Notes: a model not told the origin generated them from the letters alone. Numbered from the stretch's first letter, positions 33,778-48,060 are shown. The stretch: DNA of 64,000 nt from Symbiodinium sp. CCMP2592 (GCA_905221615.1 CAJNDT010003223.1:1371945-1435944), one strand, 5' to 3'. Made by a program: numbers and translations.

Positions 33778-34502
33778 CGTCCCATGGGTCCAGGGATCTG
33801 TGTGCCGTCTTGAAAGAAATCGTCTGCGAGCACGATTGCTAATATCAGGGTTTTGAGACTTTATAGAAGGTTGGGACTTGGGGTTACGGGTCTAGGATCC
33901 GGGACTTAGGATGCTTGAAAGTGCAGTGTCTGAGATTCTGGGATGTAGAATGAGCGGGATGCGAGTGATCTTCTCCGACGGATGCAGATGACCCCGACCC
34001 GAACGTACCCAAACGGAGCACGCTAATTCCTAAAGGGGCCGTAATGCGTAATTGTCTATAGGGGCCGTAATGCGTAGACTAGTTTTTGTAAGGGTGCAAG
34101 ATATAAAGCACGTCTTCAATTATCATAATTACTCAGGCCCCTACATTACGGGGTGCAAGGTTGAATCTCCGAAATTTACGGGGATTCATCCTCGGACTCC
34201 GGCAGTGAGTCCAGCACCTCTAAATCTCGGCAGTTTGCAGTCCTCACAGGCAGGCCTTCGGCTGGAACGTGGTTCATCGCAGCTGCACGCCAGCTCACAT
34301 TCGACAGCTGCATGCAGTCCTCACAAAGATTGCCGCAAGCGTGTGGCCTTGCTGCAAGGTTGGGTGCCGGGGAGGGGCTGTGTTGCAAAGGTTCAAACAA
34401 ACTCGTGTGAGCAGATGAAACGGGTAAATGCATGCTTCCGGGGAGCCTTATGCTACAAGTAAACGCGAGTTAGCACACTTTTATGTTGAGACGGTTTACG
34501 CT

Positions 34503-35108
34503 TCAAGCCGTTTCTGACCAGCGCCTCTCCGGTACGGTGCGCCAGGCCAGCCTTCCCCAGGCACGTCTTGTGAAGAGCCGTTCCGCTCTCACCATGTTAT
34601 ACGTCAACGGCGCCGGCTCAAAGGCATCGTCCAAATGATACTGCTTGGAGTTGTCGACCACCTCTTCCCCCTCAACCCGGTTCTCCACCAGCTCGTCCTC
34701 ATGCAACATAAATTCTGTCCGACGCGTCTCTTGCGTGTCTGTTGATGTCTTTCGCACCGTCCCGCGGCATGCTCTTAGTGACGGTGGCAAACTTCGGCTC
34801 CGTCTTGTCATGGGTGTTGAAACCCGGCAGAGCTCCACGAACGTATTGTACGTCCTTACCTCCATTTGGACTTCCTCGTCCTCTTCTATCTCTTGTGTTG
34901 TGCTCGCTGAGGTAGCATCGGTCCGGGACTTCTGGGGGTCTACATCTTCGTCGAATTCCAATCCGTGACCTCCTCCCTCTGCAGTTCTTGTGCATGCACT
35001 GAGTGCTGGGCCGGGATCTCTTTTCGGCGGCAGCCGGTTCGGAGTATTATCTTGAGGCAACTTCGGCCGCTCAAAGCAACAGCACAGAGTCGCCTGCGCC
35101 GCACCCAT
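34503..35108 (-). CDS. Intact 201-residue protein with myristoylation-type N-terminus
   Basis: Single exon from ATG (35108) to TGA (34503). The start MGAAQATLCCCF has Gly2, a small residue at position 6 and three Cys at 9-11, the usual pattern for N-myristoylation plus palmitoylation, so it is predicted to sit on the inner face of a membrane (inference). A disordered acidic region follows (EFDEDVDPQKS, IEEDEEVQMEV), then RTYNTFVELC and a basic Ser/Pro motif RRSRSLPPS; similar NTF ... R-S-x-P-P motifs are common in dinoflagellate proteins as far as I recall. No enzymatic domain is visible. No intron is needed. Confidence 0.7.
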   Translation of the reverse strand: MGAAQATLCCCFERPKLPQDNTPNRLPPKRDPGPALSACTRTAEGGGHGLEFDEDVDPQKSRTDATSASTTQEIEEDEEVQMEVRTYNTFVELCRVSTPMTRRSRSLPPSLRACRGTVRKTSTDTQETRRTEFMLHEDELVENRVEGEEVVDNSKQYHLDDAFEPAPLTYNMVRAERLFTRRAWGRLAWRTVPERRWSETA

Positions 35109-35264
35109 GGCGCCGGATCTTTAAAGATGCTGGTAGGGCACTACTATATCCCCGTGATCAGCCTTCACGCTGTAATAGTGGTATAATGGGAATATAATAG
35201 GGCCCTAATATGATCCTTATAGTCACTATTACAGGGTGGGGGGCAGCTTCTATGATATAACGCA

Positions 35265-35990
35265 ATCTACAACGTAACCGAATCAAACATAATGCAATAG
35301 AATGTGACATAATGCGATATTATGTAAGGTATTGTAATACATACAATGTAGTATAATGCAAGATAATGGAATAAGATGTAATTACTGTAATATGATGCAC
35401 TTTAACAAGATATAATGTAATATAATGTAATGTAATATAATGTAATGTAGTATAAAGTGATATAATGTGATATAATGCAATATAATATATTCTACTCTAA
35501 AATAATTATTGTAATATGCTGTTGCACTAAAATGCAGCAAAATGCAATGCAGTAAAATGCAATATAATGCAACATAATGCAACATAACGCTATACAATGC
35601 AACATAACGCAGTATAATGCAACATAATGTAATATGACGTAATATAATGTAGTATCATGTAGTTTCATGTCATGTAATGTGATATAATGCAATATGAACA
35701 TGATGCAACATAATGTGATACAATGCAATATAATGTAATATAATGTAATATTCAATATAATGTGATATAATGTAATACAATGTAATATAATGTAATATAA
35801 TTTAGTATAATGTAATCTAATGTAACACAGTGTAGTATAATGCAATATAATGGAATACACTGGAAGATAATGTAATAGAATGCAAGACTCAGATAATGCA
35901 ATATAATGTAATGTAATGTATTATCATGTGATGCGAAGTGATAACATGTAATCCTGTATAATGCAACATAATGTCGTATAGTATAAGACT
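35265..35990. repeat. AT-rich degenerate ~10-bp array
   Basis: Over 700 bases of TATAATGTAA / TATAATGCAA units with drift. The Ile/Tyr/His/Leu-rich ORFs predicted across it (for example a 122-codon minus frame) are produced by the repeat. Confidence 0.9.
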
Positions 35991-36103
35991 ACCGCCAACA
36001 GAATACAACTGTCCGTGTTCCGACTAGTAGGACACGTAGGAAGAGGCAAGGAAGTTGCGTTGTCCTGCTGGTACGAATGCCACTTTTTCAGCATGTTACA
36101 TGT

Positions 36104-36259
36104 CTATCGTGGTTCTGACAACCCTGCTCTGCTTAGATACTCGTATGACAACATGCTGAAGCATTTTGCCATATCAGATTGCAACATGAACGGACGTTCG
36201 TTTGGGTCTATTTGTTTGCAATCCGCGTCGGAAAGATGCTGCAAAGCAATGCGGGTGGT
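36104..36259 (-). CDS. Possible last exon of a protein kinase
   Basis: Strong acceptor CTAGCTGTGCCACAG|ACCACC (exon from 36259). It reads TTRIALQHLSDADCKQIDPN then ERPFMLQSDMAKCFSMLSYE and stops at 36104. The run C-x-x-x-D-P-x-x-R-P matches kinase subdomain XI, near the C-terminal end of the catalytic domain, where the Arg is conserved. Only about 50 residues are available, so the assignment is tentative. Upstream exons with the catalytic loop were not found. Confidence 0.45.
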   Translation of the reverse strand, partial: TTRIALQHLSDADCKQIDPNERPFMLQSDMAKCFSMLSYEYLSRAGLSEPR

Positions 36260-36299
36260 CTGTGGCACAGCTAGTAGAAATTAGAAGCCAGCAGCAGTA

Positions 36300-36520
36300 G
36301 CAGTCGCAGTAGTACTAGTACTAGTAGTCTTGCTAGACCCGGCCACGGTGGCCTGCTGATGCGAAGCCGGCCTCGGCAGTGATTCTGCATCGCCGAGGTC
36401 CAATGGGTGCTAGAAGTAGTAGTAATAATAGTAATAATACTAATAATCGTAAAAATAGTAATAATAGTAGTAATAGTAGTAATACTAGTAATAGTAGTAA
36501 TAGTAGTAATAATGCACCAC
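36300..36520. repeat. AGTAGTAAT triplet tract
   Basis: CAGTAGCAGT near 36300 and TAGTAATAGTAATAATAC from 36412 to 36512. Confidence 0.85.
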
Positions 36521-36663
36521 TGCTACGTGGACATGGAGCGGATCGGGGTTATCGAGGTTGAGGTCAGGGTGACACCTTCTGCAATTTCGTGCTGGCGATT
36601 TGTGACAAGGTGATACGAACTTGATTCGAAAAGACTCACAGAGGAAGCAGCCGTCAACTCAAC

Positions 36664-40152
<3,489 letters not shown>

Positions 40153-40159
40153 CTGGCAG

Positions 40160-40673
40160 AAACTTAAAACCGCCAGCAGGTGCGATCGAGTCTTCGAGAC
40201 AGGCGAGGCGTGGCGCCTCCTCCTCTTGCTGCGACAAGGGCTCCTAGAGGAGAGATCCGGAGCTGCATGAAGATTCCACGAAAGATCGAAGTGCCCGAAG
40301 CCCACAGGCCTTCTCAGCAGGCTCGGGCTCGGCAGCCTCTCCACCACTGCCGCCACTGCCCTCGTCTGTCTCGCCATGGGAAGGGCTCCCTTCAATACTT
40401 CGGGCGCCTAGGCATGCATCCGCTGTTGCCCTTGCCAAGCTGGACAAAACACCTAAGGCATCGGCCCTCAAACTGCGCTGGTTGAACTTGCCTACAAGTC
40501 AGGCGCCGTGGCGGAAGAAGCGGCAGGCGGCTAGAGATCTGCCTGGCCGGAGGTGTCCGGCTGTCCAGATCATCGTCATGGAACGTGTGCTCATCGCTGG
40601 AGATGCGCATGGCCAGGGACACCAGCTGTGTCAGCCGGACATTGCGCACAAGGCAAATTAAGGTCCGAATCAC
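40160..40673 (-). CDS. Possible upstream exon(s) near the Rab3GAP 5' end
   Basis: One frame (40392-40673) reads VRNVRLTQLVSLAMRISSDE and HTFHDDDLDSRTPPARQ; another (40244-40485) reads ALGVLSSLARATADACLGAR and an acidic Gly/Ser linker, after an acceptor-like CCAGCGCAG. Either may belong to Rab3GAP or to a neighbouring gene; no family motif seen. Confidence 0.35.
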
Positions 40674-40779
40674 AGGCTTCAGGCTCGCGCTGTGTGAGGT
40701 GAAGGTTTGCCGTACATCCTTGCATATACATTTACCGGCTGGCTAGAGAAATAGATACAAACATACAAAGATGTGCATC

Positions 40780-40825
<46 letters not shown>

Positions 40826-40848
40826 CATACAGATACAGATACAGATAC

Positions 40849-40888
<40 letters not shown>

Positions 40889-41075
40889 GTATATATGTAT
40901 ATGTATGTATGTATGTATGCATGCATCCGTGGATGTCTGTCTGTCTGCCTGTCTGTCTGTCTGCCTGTCTGCCTGCCTGCCCGCCGGCCCGCCTGCCTCC
41001 CTGCTTGCCTGCCTGCCTGCCCGCCTGCCTGTCTGTCTGCCTGTCTGTCGTGTGTCTGCATGTCTGTAGGTCTGC
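40780..41075. repeat. (TA)n, (ACAGAT)n and (CTGTCTGC)n microsatellites
   Basis: TA runs at 40780-40825 and 40850-40880, CAGATACAGATA between, then GTATGTATGC and CTGCCTGTCTGTCTGC to 41075. Confidence 0.95.
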
Positions 41076-41429
41076 AATTATGTCTGTATACATAGGGCCC
41101 GGAAGTAGATGTACACACAGCGAGAGCGAGAGATCTGCTCGTCTTGTTAAAGAATGCTGTGGGTCGTGGTGGGGAAGACATGTCGTTCCATTGTTCTAGA
41201 TGCTTCTCCATGTTCATATCTTATGCCTCTATTTCTATCCGTAGGAAATTGAGCCAATGGCCTCGAGGGGAAGACTAACGCAATCTGACGCACCTCCATC
41301 CACGGCCTACTCTGAACCGTCAATCAGCCCTCTCAATTCGGACCCTATTCCCCTAAACCCCTACAGCAATGCCAAGCCCTGACCCCATGAAGATCCCAAA
41401 CCCCGTAGAAACCAGGCTCTCCTGTCACG

Positions 41430-41530
41430 ACTCCCAAGCAGACCGAGAGCCCTTCGCGACCTTCGGAGTTGGCTTGGACTTTGACCCCGACCTCAGAGCA
41501 GCTCGCGGCTTGGGGCTTGAAAAGGAAAGA
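41430..41530 (-). CDS. Possible Lys/Pro/Ser-rich exon
   Basis: After a good acceptor (CTTTCCTTTTCAAG) the minus strand reads PKPRAALRSGSKSKPTPKVA and KGSRSAWES. Composition matches the Ala/Lys-rich modules at 42.0-42.8 kb, so it may be a later exon of the same gene. Confidence 0.4.
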
Positions 41531-42029
41531 CAAATCGTGATACTGCTCATGGGAGTACGTGAGTCACAACTACCAACAGTGTCGGCAATAACACTGCGAA
41601 CCATCTTAGTAGTCATGTGAACTATACGGCAGGGGTCATAGTCACGTAGGGGCCGTAAAAATTAGAATAGGGTTTTGGGGCCCATGTTTCTATACTGATA
41701 ATCAAAAACGAACCCCCAAATAGTATTATTAAGGCGCGTATAGTAGTCATCCAAAAAGACGGACCTTTCCGCCCTTAGCTTTCAGGTCTGGGTCCTGCAC
41801 TCCGCTGCATCCGTCTCTACCTGCAAAGCTCGCTCTCTCCCATCAAAGGCTCGCACGTAGAGCGGGTCTAGTTTTTTTTTTTTATATGGGCCCTTTTCGA
41901 ACTGCAGAACAGTTAGAATTCCTGTACTAGGAGGAGCCGATGGTTGGGGCCTTCGGTTTGAAGAAGCGGGTCTAGTTTAGGGCTCAGGGCTCTAAGGTTC
42001 AGGGTTTAGGGCTTAGACTACAGAGAGTC

Positions 42030-42760
42030 AGTCTAAGGGTTTGCCACGGCCTCCTTCGCATCTGCAACTTTGGCTGACCTTCGCTTCGCGGGTGAAGGCG
42101 ACTTGGCGTCTGACTTTGCCTGGCAGGGACGGATTCTACGGGGGTTTCCGAAAATGAGGGGTACCTTATGTTGGGGTCCTTCTAACAAGGATCCTACTGT
42201 TGGGTACTATATTAGGGACCCCTATTTTCGGAAACTCCCATACTGAGATCATGAATACTATGAGCACCAGTACTGCCATTACTCCTACTCTTCTGAACGA
42301 TGCTATGATTTAGGGCTTAGGGTTTAGGGTTTCGGGCATTACGATGGTTTAGGGCACCTATAAACATCCCCACCCTTGCCTCCCCCTCTCCAGCAGCTTC
42401 TTTGGCTTTTCGTTTCGCAGGGGCGGCCTCTGTCTTGTCTCCCACCTGACCAAGGGACTCGAAAAAAGTCTCCCGAAGATCATATGCAATAATAGAACAC
42501 GGTAATAATAATGATAATACTGATACTACTAACACTAGTAATAACAACAAGAAGACTACGAATAATAAGAGGAACAGCAACAGCAAAGTATACACCGCCT
42601 TCGAATCTGCAGCTGCTTTGGCTGATTTTCGTCTTGCTGGTGACACTGATGCAGGCGGTTTGGCCCGCTTCGCCTTGGGTCTTCGGTGTATGGCTGAGGT
42701 CTGCGGCAGCGGGAGGCTAGGATAAGATGCCGGCCGCCGCTTTGGGTGATGCCGGCTCTT
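42030..42760 (-). CDS. Ala/Lys-rich modular protein, several exons
   Basis: Three minus-strand exon pieces share a module. Piece 1 (about 42760-42596) reads HRRPKAKRAKPPASVSPARR and KSAKAAADSKA, ending at donor AAGGCG|GTGTAT. Piece 2 (about 42455-42365) reads VGDKTEAAPAKRKAKEAAGE. Piece 3 (about 42117-42030) reads AKSDAKSPSPAKRRSAKVAD and AKEAVANP with a stop. The repeated S-P-A-(K/R)-R-x-S-A-K-x-A-x-A/D motif is like histone-H1-type or other DNA-binding tails, though no globular domain is visible. Pieces are separated by element B6 and H-like sequence. A similar phrase (SEVAKAKTAKVLSPI) occurs near 44640-44690 on the minus strand. Confidence 0.5.
42140..42239. mobile_element. Family B element, copy B6
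   Basis: Ends GGGGGTTTCCGAAAATGAGG and TATTTTCGGAAACTCCC, flanks CTAC/ATAC. Confidence 0.9.
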
Positions 42761-43080
42761 GCACCTGGCCGCAGACAGAAAGAAAGCATCAAGTTGCAGA
42801 TCGCCAGCAAGAACGGCCTGGGGTTTTGACTCCGCTTCTTTCGCTGGTGCCTCCACCTAGACTTCAACGCGGAAAATGGTGCCCAGCCAGACCATTTCTT
42901 CAAAGCAACAAATTACCTATACTATTTTGGCGGTTTCTGTTTATAACTATAGTATAACGGCCCCCAAAACCCTATGATGGTTATTCAGGCCCCTATATTA
43001 ACTCCTTATAGTAGCCCCTATAGACCCCTTTTAAAGGAAACCTATTCTAATCAGTAAGGCCCCTAGATTCACTCCCCTTA

Positions 43081-43180
43081 CTTAGAGGTTCATGGGTAGG
43101 GTTATAAGTAGGGTAACTATACTTGTAACCCATATTAGGGGACCTATAACCCCACTTATGACTACCCATGAACCTCCAAG
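43081..43180. mobile_element. Family A element, copy A4
   Basis: Ends CTTAGAGGTTCATGGGTAGG and ACTACCCATGAACCTCCAAG between TA dinucleotides. Confidence 0.9.
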
Positions 43181-43199
43181 TAGAACCCTAAACCCTATA

Positions 43200-43560
43200 C
43201 CCTTATAGAATCCCTATAGATCCCTTTAAAGGGACCCTTAAGTAGATTTCACTCCGAGGAACCTCGGGCTTCTCGGCTTCGACCTCGGGGCCTCCGAGCT
43301 CCGGCAGCGCCTCATCCACCTGCGCGCCGCTCGGGTCGGGATTCCCAAAGGCTAAGGCCGAGGGATGCTTCGCCCCCCTGAACCCCTCTCCGCAGGGGTG
43401 CAGACTGCAAGCTTTCGTGGCTGAGTCGAAGCCTTCGAAATGTTTCTACAGACCATCACATGTTTCATGTGGGCCACGGACTGGTCTAGCAAGCATCGGA
43501 TGTTGAGCTCGAGCGATTGAAGGCTGTAGGTGCCCCTAAACCCTAAACCCCCAAACCCTA
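43200..43560. other. No gene recognised
   Basis: GC-rich and possibly exonic (43250-43530), but no frame on either strand stands out. Short CCCTAAACCC block at 43534-43560. Confidence 0.35.
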
Positions 43561-43713
43561 CTTGGAGGTGGGGTTATAGGGGTTCCTGGTTCCTTTAAGG
43601 GGTCTATAGGGTTTAGGGTAGTTATAAGTGCGGTTATACGTCCCCTAATATGGGTTACCAGTATAGTTACCCTGCTTATAACCCTACTTATAACTACCCA
43701 TGAACCTCCAAGT
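43561..43713. mobile_element. Family A element, copy A5
   Basis: Left end CTTGGAGGTGGGGTTATAGG, right end ACTACCCATGAACCTCCAAG, TA on both sides; contains an inserted GGTTCCTTTAAGGGGTCTAT block. Confidence 0.85.
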
Positions 43714-44079
43714 AACCTGCAAACCGATCATCGCAGGAGGCTCTCGAGCTCGGGCCCGCCGATGCAGAAAAAGCTACCTAACCCTATGAATTGATCCGAG
43801 GGTACGGATGACTCTTACTATCAATATTGGTATCGTCCTTACTACTAGTATTACGAACTATTACGACTAGTCTTAGTATTATTCATATCATTGCTCTCAT
43901 GACTACTATTACTCTCAGTATTATCATGATTATCACTGCTGCTCTGTAGGTGGACCTGTGCCAGCCCAGAGAGGCTGGCTGAGGGGCGTTTCAGGTCTCC
44001 TCCTCGATGAGAAGCAGCGCGGCGCTGGGTGCCAAGCCAAGCTCCTGACGGCTGCGGGCGCCGATGGGGTGGAAGTTTA

Positions 44080-44185
44080 CTCAGAGACTCCAAAATCCCT
44101 TAATTAAGGAATATACCTTAAATTAGAGTAGGATCCCTAGTATGAAGGTACATTCCTTAATTAAGTGATCTTGGAGTCTCTGAGT
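44080..44185. mobile_element. Family F element, copy F2
   Basis: Ends CTCAGAGACTCCAAAATCCC and GATCTTGGAGTCTCTGAG, with TTAATTAAGGAATATACCTT inside. Confidence 0.9.
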
Positions 44186-44515
44186 AGTCACTTTGGCTGA
44201 ATTTTGGGGCTGGGAATGGCCCTTCATCACACAGCAGAGGGCAGAAGCAGGCGCGCCCTCAACGTACAGTTGAGCTCGCTCGCCACAAACCTCAGCTGTC
44301 GCAGACGCAGGCATACGCAGGCTTTCTCAACGATGCAAGAGCAGCAAGCCAGGCTCTTCTGAGACTACAACTTCCGTCTTGGAAACGCAGTGGCGAGTTC
44401 AAACCTCGGAAGCCGGACGAAGAGGTCCGTCAAAACAATTAGCAGAGCCTTCTCTTAAACAGATGCTCCGTTCTTCCAATATACCTGCTACGGCGGCTAT
44501 GGAGCCCCCACCAAC

Positions 44516-44622
44516 CCAGAGACTCCAATATCCCTTAAGTAAGGAATCTACCTTAAATTATATTCGGGATCCTACTATAACTTAAGGTATATTCCTTAAC
44601 TAAGGGATATTGGCGTCTCTGG
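44516..44622. mobile_element. Family F element, copy F3
   Basis: Ends CCAGAGACTCCAATATCCCT and AGGGATATTGGCGTCTCTGG. Confidence 0.9.
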
Positions 44623-44928
44623 GAATGGGGCTGAGGACTTTAGCCGTTTTGGCTTTCGCCACCTCGGATCTGAGGCCTCAGACGATGCGGGGATCTGAAG
44701 CTGACGCCCTTCTGCCTCGGGCCTCGAAGCACGAGAACAGCGAAAGAGCTCTCATCTCATTTCCGAGCTCAAAGCTCTGCAGTCTGCTCTGGATACAGTA
44801 CTCTGCCTTTAGGGCTTGAGGCTTTTTTGTGTCGTCCTTTTTCCTCCCGCGTTATTCAAAGTTGGAATGCCAGTCTGGCTGAGGCAGCTAGTCGGGTTTA
44901 GGGTTTAGGGTTTAAGGTGCTCCGACTA

Positions 44929-45035
44929 CTACTGTTGATGATATAAATCCTGCATTACCCACAATAAGGAATATACCATAACTCCCATAGTTTAGGGTCC
45001 TTAAGGTAATGCAGGATTTATATCATCAACCGTAG
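44929..45035. mobile_element. Family E element, copy E4 (full length)
   Basis: Ends CTACTGTTGATGATATAAAT and ATTTATATCATCAACCGTAG. On the plus strand the arms give GTTGATG at the 5' side and CCGTAG at the 3' side, so it could serve as a GT-AG intron without any extra sequence. Confidence 0.9.
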
Positions 45036-45160
45036 CACTCTACTGCTCTGTGCATCTGGGCCCGGCACAGCAAAGGGGAGCTTTGAGCCTTGGAGAGAGA
45101 CCGAAGGCACGCGGACCCCCTCGACTTGCTCTTCCTATCATCATCCTAGTCTCCCCAAAT

Positions 45161-45261
45161 GGGAGTTTCCGAAAATAGGGGACCCTGATATAGCACCCTA
45201 AATAGTAGGATTCTTGTTTCAGGACCCCAAAATAAGGTCCCCCTAATTTTCGGAAACTCCC
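45161..45261. mobile_element. Family B element, copy B7, with AAAT duplication
   Basis: Ends GGGAGTTTCCGAAAATAGGG and AATTTTCGGAAACTCCC; AAAT at 45157-45160 and 45262-45265. Confidence 0.95.
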
Positions 45262-45510
45262 AAATCCCGCGCGTCATCCTCATCGCCATCATCCGCTGCT
45301 CAGGAGGGGCACAATGACAGTAGCAAAAAGAAGACTACCAAAACATGTGCGGCAAGCAGACCCTTAATTATTGCCAGGAAACTTATTGTTATATTCACCT
45401 AGCAGCGATCATAACCACATTTAACAATAACACAAGTACTCATATTATCGTTAGTATGCTTGTTATTCTTGCAGCCCACATCATAACCATAATGAACAGC
45501 TCCACGCATG

Positions 45511-45607
45511 GCTAGTTCTCTAAACTACTGGTAGGGTTCTTTTTGGGCCCAACAAACGCGGCGCCCTTATTCAAAAGGACTCTGGAAAGGGACCCGTGTT
45601 TAGAGAA
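45511..45607. mobile_element. Family K element, copy K2
   Basis: Ends GCTAGTTCTCTAAACTACTG and GTGTTTAGAGAACTA; its right end abuts E5. Confidence 0.7.
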
Positions 45608-45716
45608 CTACGGCTGATGCTATAAATCCTGCATTCCCTTAATGACCCAAGGCTATGGGACTCATGGTATATTCCTCATTATGGGTAATGAATGCAGGAT
45701 TTTTATCATCAAGCGT
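45608..45716. mobile_element. Family E element, copy E5
   Basis: Ends CTACGGCTGATGCTATAAAT and GCAGGATTTTTATCATCAAG. It directly follows K2 and directly precedes I1. Confidence 0.8.
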
Positions 45717-45825
45717 AATGTAGGAACCTGAGTAAGAAGCCCTGGGCCTATAACCCCCAAAATAGTAGGATTCACATAAGGAACCCTGATAAAGGCCCAA
45801 GGTTTCTTAACCAGGTTCCTACATT
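45717..45825. mobile_element. Family I inverted-repeat element, copy I1
   Basis: Ends AATGTAGGAACCTGAGTAAG and CTTAACCAGGTTCCTACATT; interior GCCTATAACCCCCAAAATAG. Second copy at 50193. Confidence 0.85.
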
Positions 45826-46139
45826 GAATATAATATACCCCAAAAGCCTAGAAGGCACCTATATCATAGTACCCTTACAGTGTCCCCGAGACAGACCCCC
45901 TTCAGTTTAAGGTTACCCGCAGAATCCGGGCCGGCCGCCCATCGGCGAACTCTGGCCAAAGGGTCCTGCCTCGCATTTGGGCTTAGCTTCGGCTCGCACG
46001 CGAAGCCATGAAGAAGCTTCAGTCAGGGGCATCTCTAAACCTGGGTTTCGGGATTTCGGTTGCAGGGTTGAGGAGGATTCTCAAATCGGAGGCACCCCCT
46101 AAGTCTCCGAAACCCCCATATGATCTTCTATGCTGCTGA

Positions 46140-46600
46140 GGCCGAGGCGACTCGAACGTCCGTTCAACCCGCTCGCCCGTGGGCAGTTTCAACACCTGGA
46201 TGCTAAAGCAGTCACATCTCTGCTTCAGGGTCAACCACGGATCAGGTGAGGTTCGTACAAGCCGGACAGGATCGGCCTGCGAACAGACACGTTGCTTCAA
46301 ATGACTAGCAGATATTTCCTAGTCACGCCTTGGTAGGCGAGGGCCCTTCGCGGAGAAACTCCTCTGCCAAAGCCCGACGGGCCTCACCAGCACGAGCAAC
46401 ACTCCCAAGCTGCAAACGCGGACAAGTCGATGACATTCTGAATTTCGAATCCACCATCCCTTGAACTGCAGTCTGGAGCTCGCGAGAAGACCCAGCACGA
46501 AGCCATGCCTCGTCGGCAGGATCTGCCACTTGCCGGGCTGGCCTCATCCATGTTCGGCTTGAGTCTCCAGCACTCACAATCAGAAATTTGGGAAGCGGCA
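46140..46600 (-). CDS. Two exons joined by a 52-bp GC-AG intron, unknown protein
   Basis: The upstream exon reads RQVADPADEAWLRAGSSREL, then QTAVQGMVDSKFRMSSTCPR and RRALAEEFLREGPSPTK to 46329. The intron 46328-46277 starts GCGTGA and ends TCTGTTCGCAG. The next exon from 46276 reads ADPVRLVRTSPDPWLTLKQR and IQVLKLPTGERVERTFESPR. Frame and phase agree across the join. If the intron is not removed, translation would stop two codons after PTK. The upstream limit and the 3' end are not settled. No family recognised. Confidence 0.55.
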
Positions 46601-46689
46601 CAAGAGAGCTTGAACCCACCACCCCGATGCGGTTGGACAAGGCAAGCCATAATGTCACCTCGACCTGGAGAAAACGGAAATCCTGTCAC

Positions 46690-47000
46690 CAACTTGTGTT
46701 TCGCACGTTGTGCTATGCATTGCGTATGTGTGTGTATATCCTTATGTACGTACCTACGTATGCGCATGCGTAACTATGTACGTACGCACGCAGGCACGCA
46801 CGGATGGACGGGTGGATGGGCGGATGCATGCATGCATGTATGACTGTGTGTGTGTGTGCGCACATGAGTGTGGTCTGAATGTGTGTGTGTATACATATAT
46901 ACATATATACATATACATAGATATGTGTGTGTCTGTGCATTTGCACACGTGTACGCCTTTGCGTATGCGTATCTGCATCTGCATCTGCGCTTGGAGCTTG
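46690..47000. repeat. GTAC/GCAT/(TG)n/(ACATAT)n microsatellites
   Basis: GTATGTGTGTG, GTACGTACC, CATGCATGCATG, GTGTGTGTGC and CATATATACATA in series. Nothing else is supportable to 47550. Confidence 0.85.
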
Positions 47001-47556
47001 GAGTGGAGGTATACTAGTATTATGATGGCGTATGTGATCATGCCAACGTATCTAAGTCAAATAAGTGTACGCTTACTGTTCCAAGTATAAGTGTATATGT
47101 GCATGTTTCTACAGATACGCATAGCCAACCGCATGCCCATACACATATGGAAATGTGAGCACAGGTGCATCCGACCACATCTTCGGACATACAGCGATAC
47201 AGCGTAGAGAGGAAAAGAGAGATGTACATGCATATGTGCCTATACAATCCTACACATGCACATGGGCATTGTAGCTACTCTGAAGGTACTCTGAAGGTTG
47301 TGGCACCTGAGGCTTGCACTCGCTACTCTGCTGAACTGGAGCAGGCCTGACAGCCTGCTGCGGAAAGCAGGGACTGCTGGTGCTCCAATGCTTCGAGAGC
47401 ATGTTTGTTCGAGTTGGGAAAAACGCAAACTCCTGAAAATCGTCGTGAACTGTTGCAGTGCGGCCGAAACCGTTTTTTTTTCAACATGAGTGACACAAAG
47501 CGAGGTCTCTCTCTTCCAGCTGGTCGTCGCTCCTCGGACATGCATCCCAAGGACGC

Positions 47557-48060
47557 TTAGTATTGACGGAATTTGAACCTTTTCATGTCCAGCTTCTCCT
47601 TGTATACAAGCCCGACCATTGACTTTCGAACTTTGTTTCGTTCAGATTCCTCCTCAATGTCGCCAGGTACATCCTCGTCGGTGATGATCGCCCTGCCCCG
47701 GAAGTCCTCAAGGAGTTCCAGCCTGTAGACCCGTGATCCAATCATACAGCAGGGCTGGCCATCCAGAGCGTCCTTCGCGCGCATGGCCTCAATCACGTCC
47801 TCGAAGTAGGCGAAGGCCTGGCCCGTCGGTCTCCGTCCATGGCTGCGCAGAATCTCAACAGCGGAGCCGTTGTGCGAACCGGGAGCCAGCCGAAAGCCCT
47901 TGAAGAAGCCCTCGATGTCGTAGGCCGTGGCATGGAATGGCAGACCTCGAAGCCGGAGTCTCGGCAGCCCTGTATCCGCGGAGAAGCATCGAAGCCCGAG
48001 CCCCCCTGGCCCCCCGCGCAGGGGCACCCGCAGCAAACCGCCTCGAAAGCACCAGCCCAT
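47557..48060 (-). CDS. RNA-recognition-motif protein, hnRNP F/H-like
   Basis: A 167-residue single-exon frame from ATG (48060). One RRM spans about residues 35-118. RNP2 is RLRGLPF (36-42), with the L-R-G-L-P-F form typical of the quasi-RRMs of hnRNP F/H and ESRP proteins; RNP1 is TGQAFAYFED (79-88). Helix and strand spacing between them is normal. The C-terminus is acidic then basic (DEDVPGDIEEESERNKVRKS). The N-terminus (LLRVPLRGGPGGLGLRCFSA) is Arg-rich without acidic residues, so it could be an organelle presequence or just low complexity. Role in RNA binding is from the family; the target is unknown. Flanked by family H-like sequence upstream. Confidence 0.8.
   Translation of the reverse strand: MGWCFRGGLLRVPLRGGPGGLGLRCFSADTGLPRLRLRGLPFHATAYDIEGFFKGFRLAPGSHNGSAVEILRSHGRRPTGQAFAYFEDVIEAMRAKDALDGQPCCMIGSRVYRLELLEDFRGRAIITDEDVPGDIEEESERNKVRKSMVGLVYKEKLDMKRFKFRQY

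Noticed and set aside
35382-35860. Tyr/Ile/Leu/His-rich membrane-like ORFs
   Set aside because: They follow the 10-bp TATAATGYAA array and are not conserved protein sequence.
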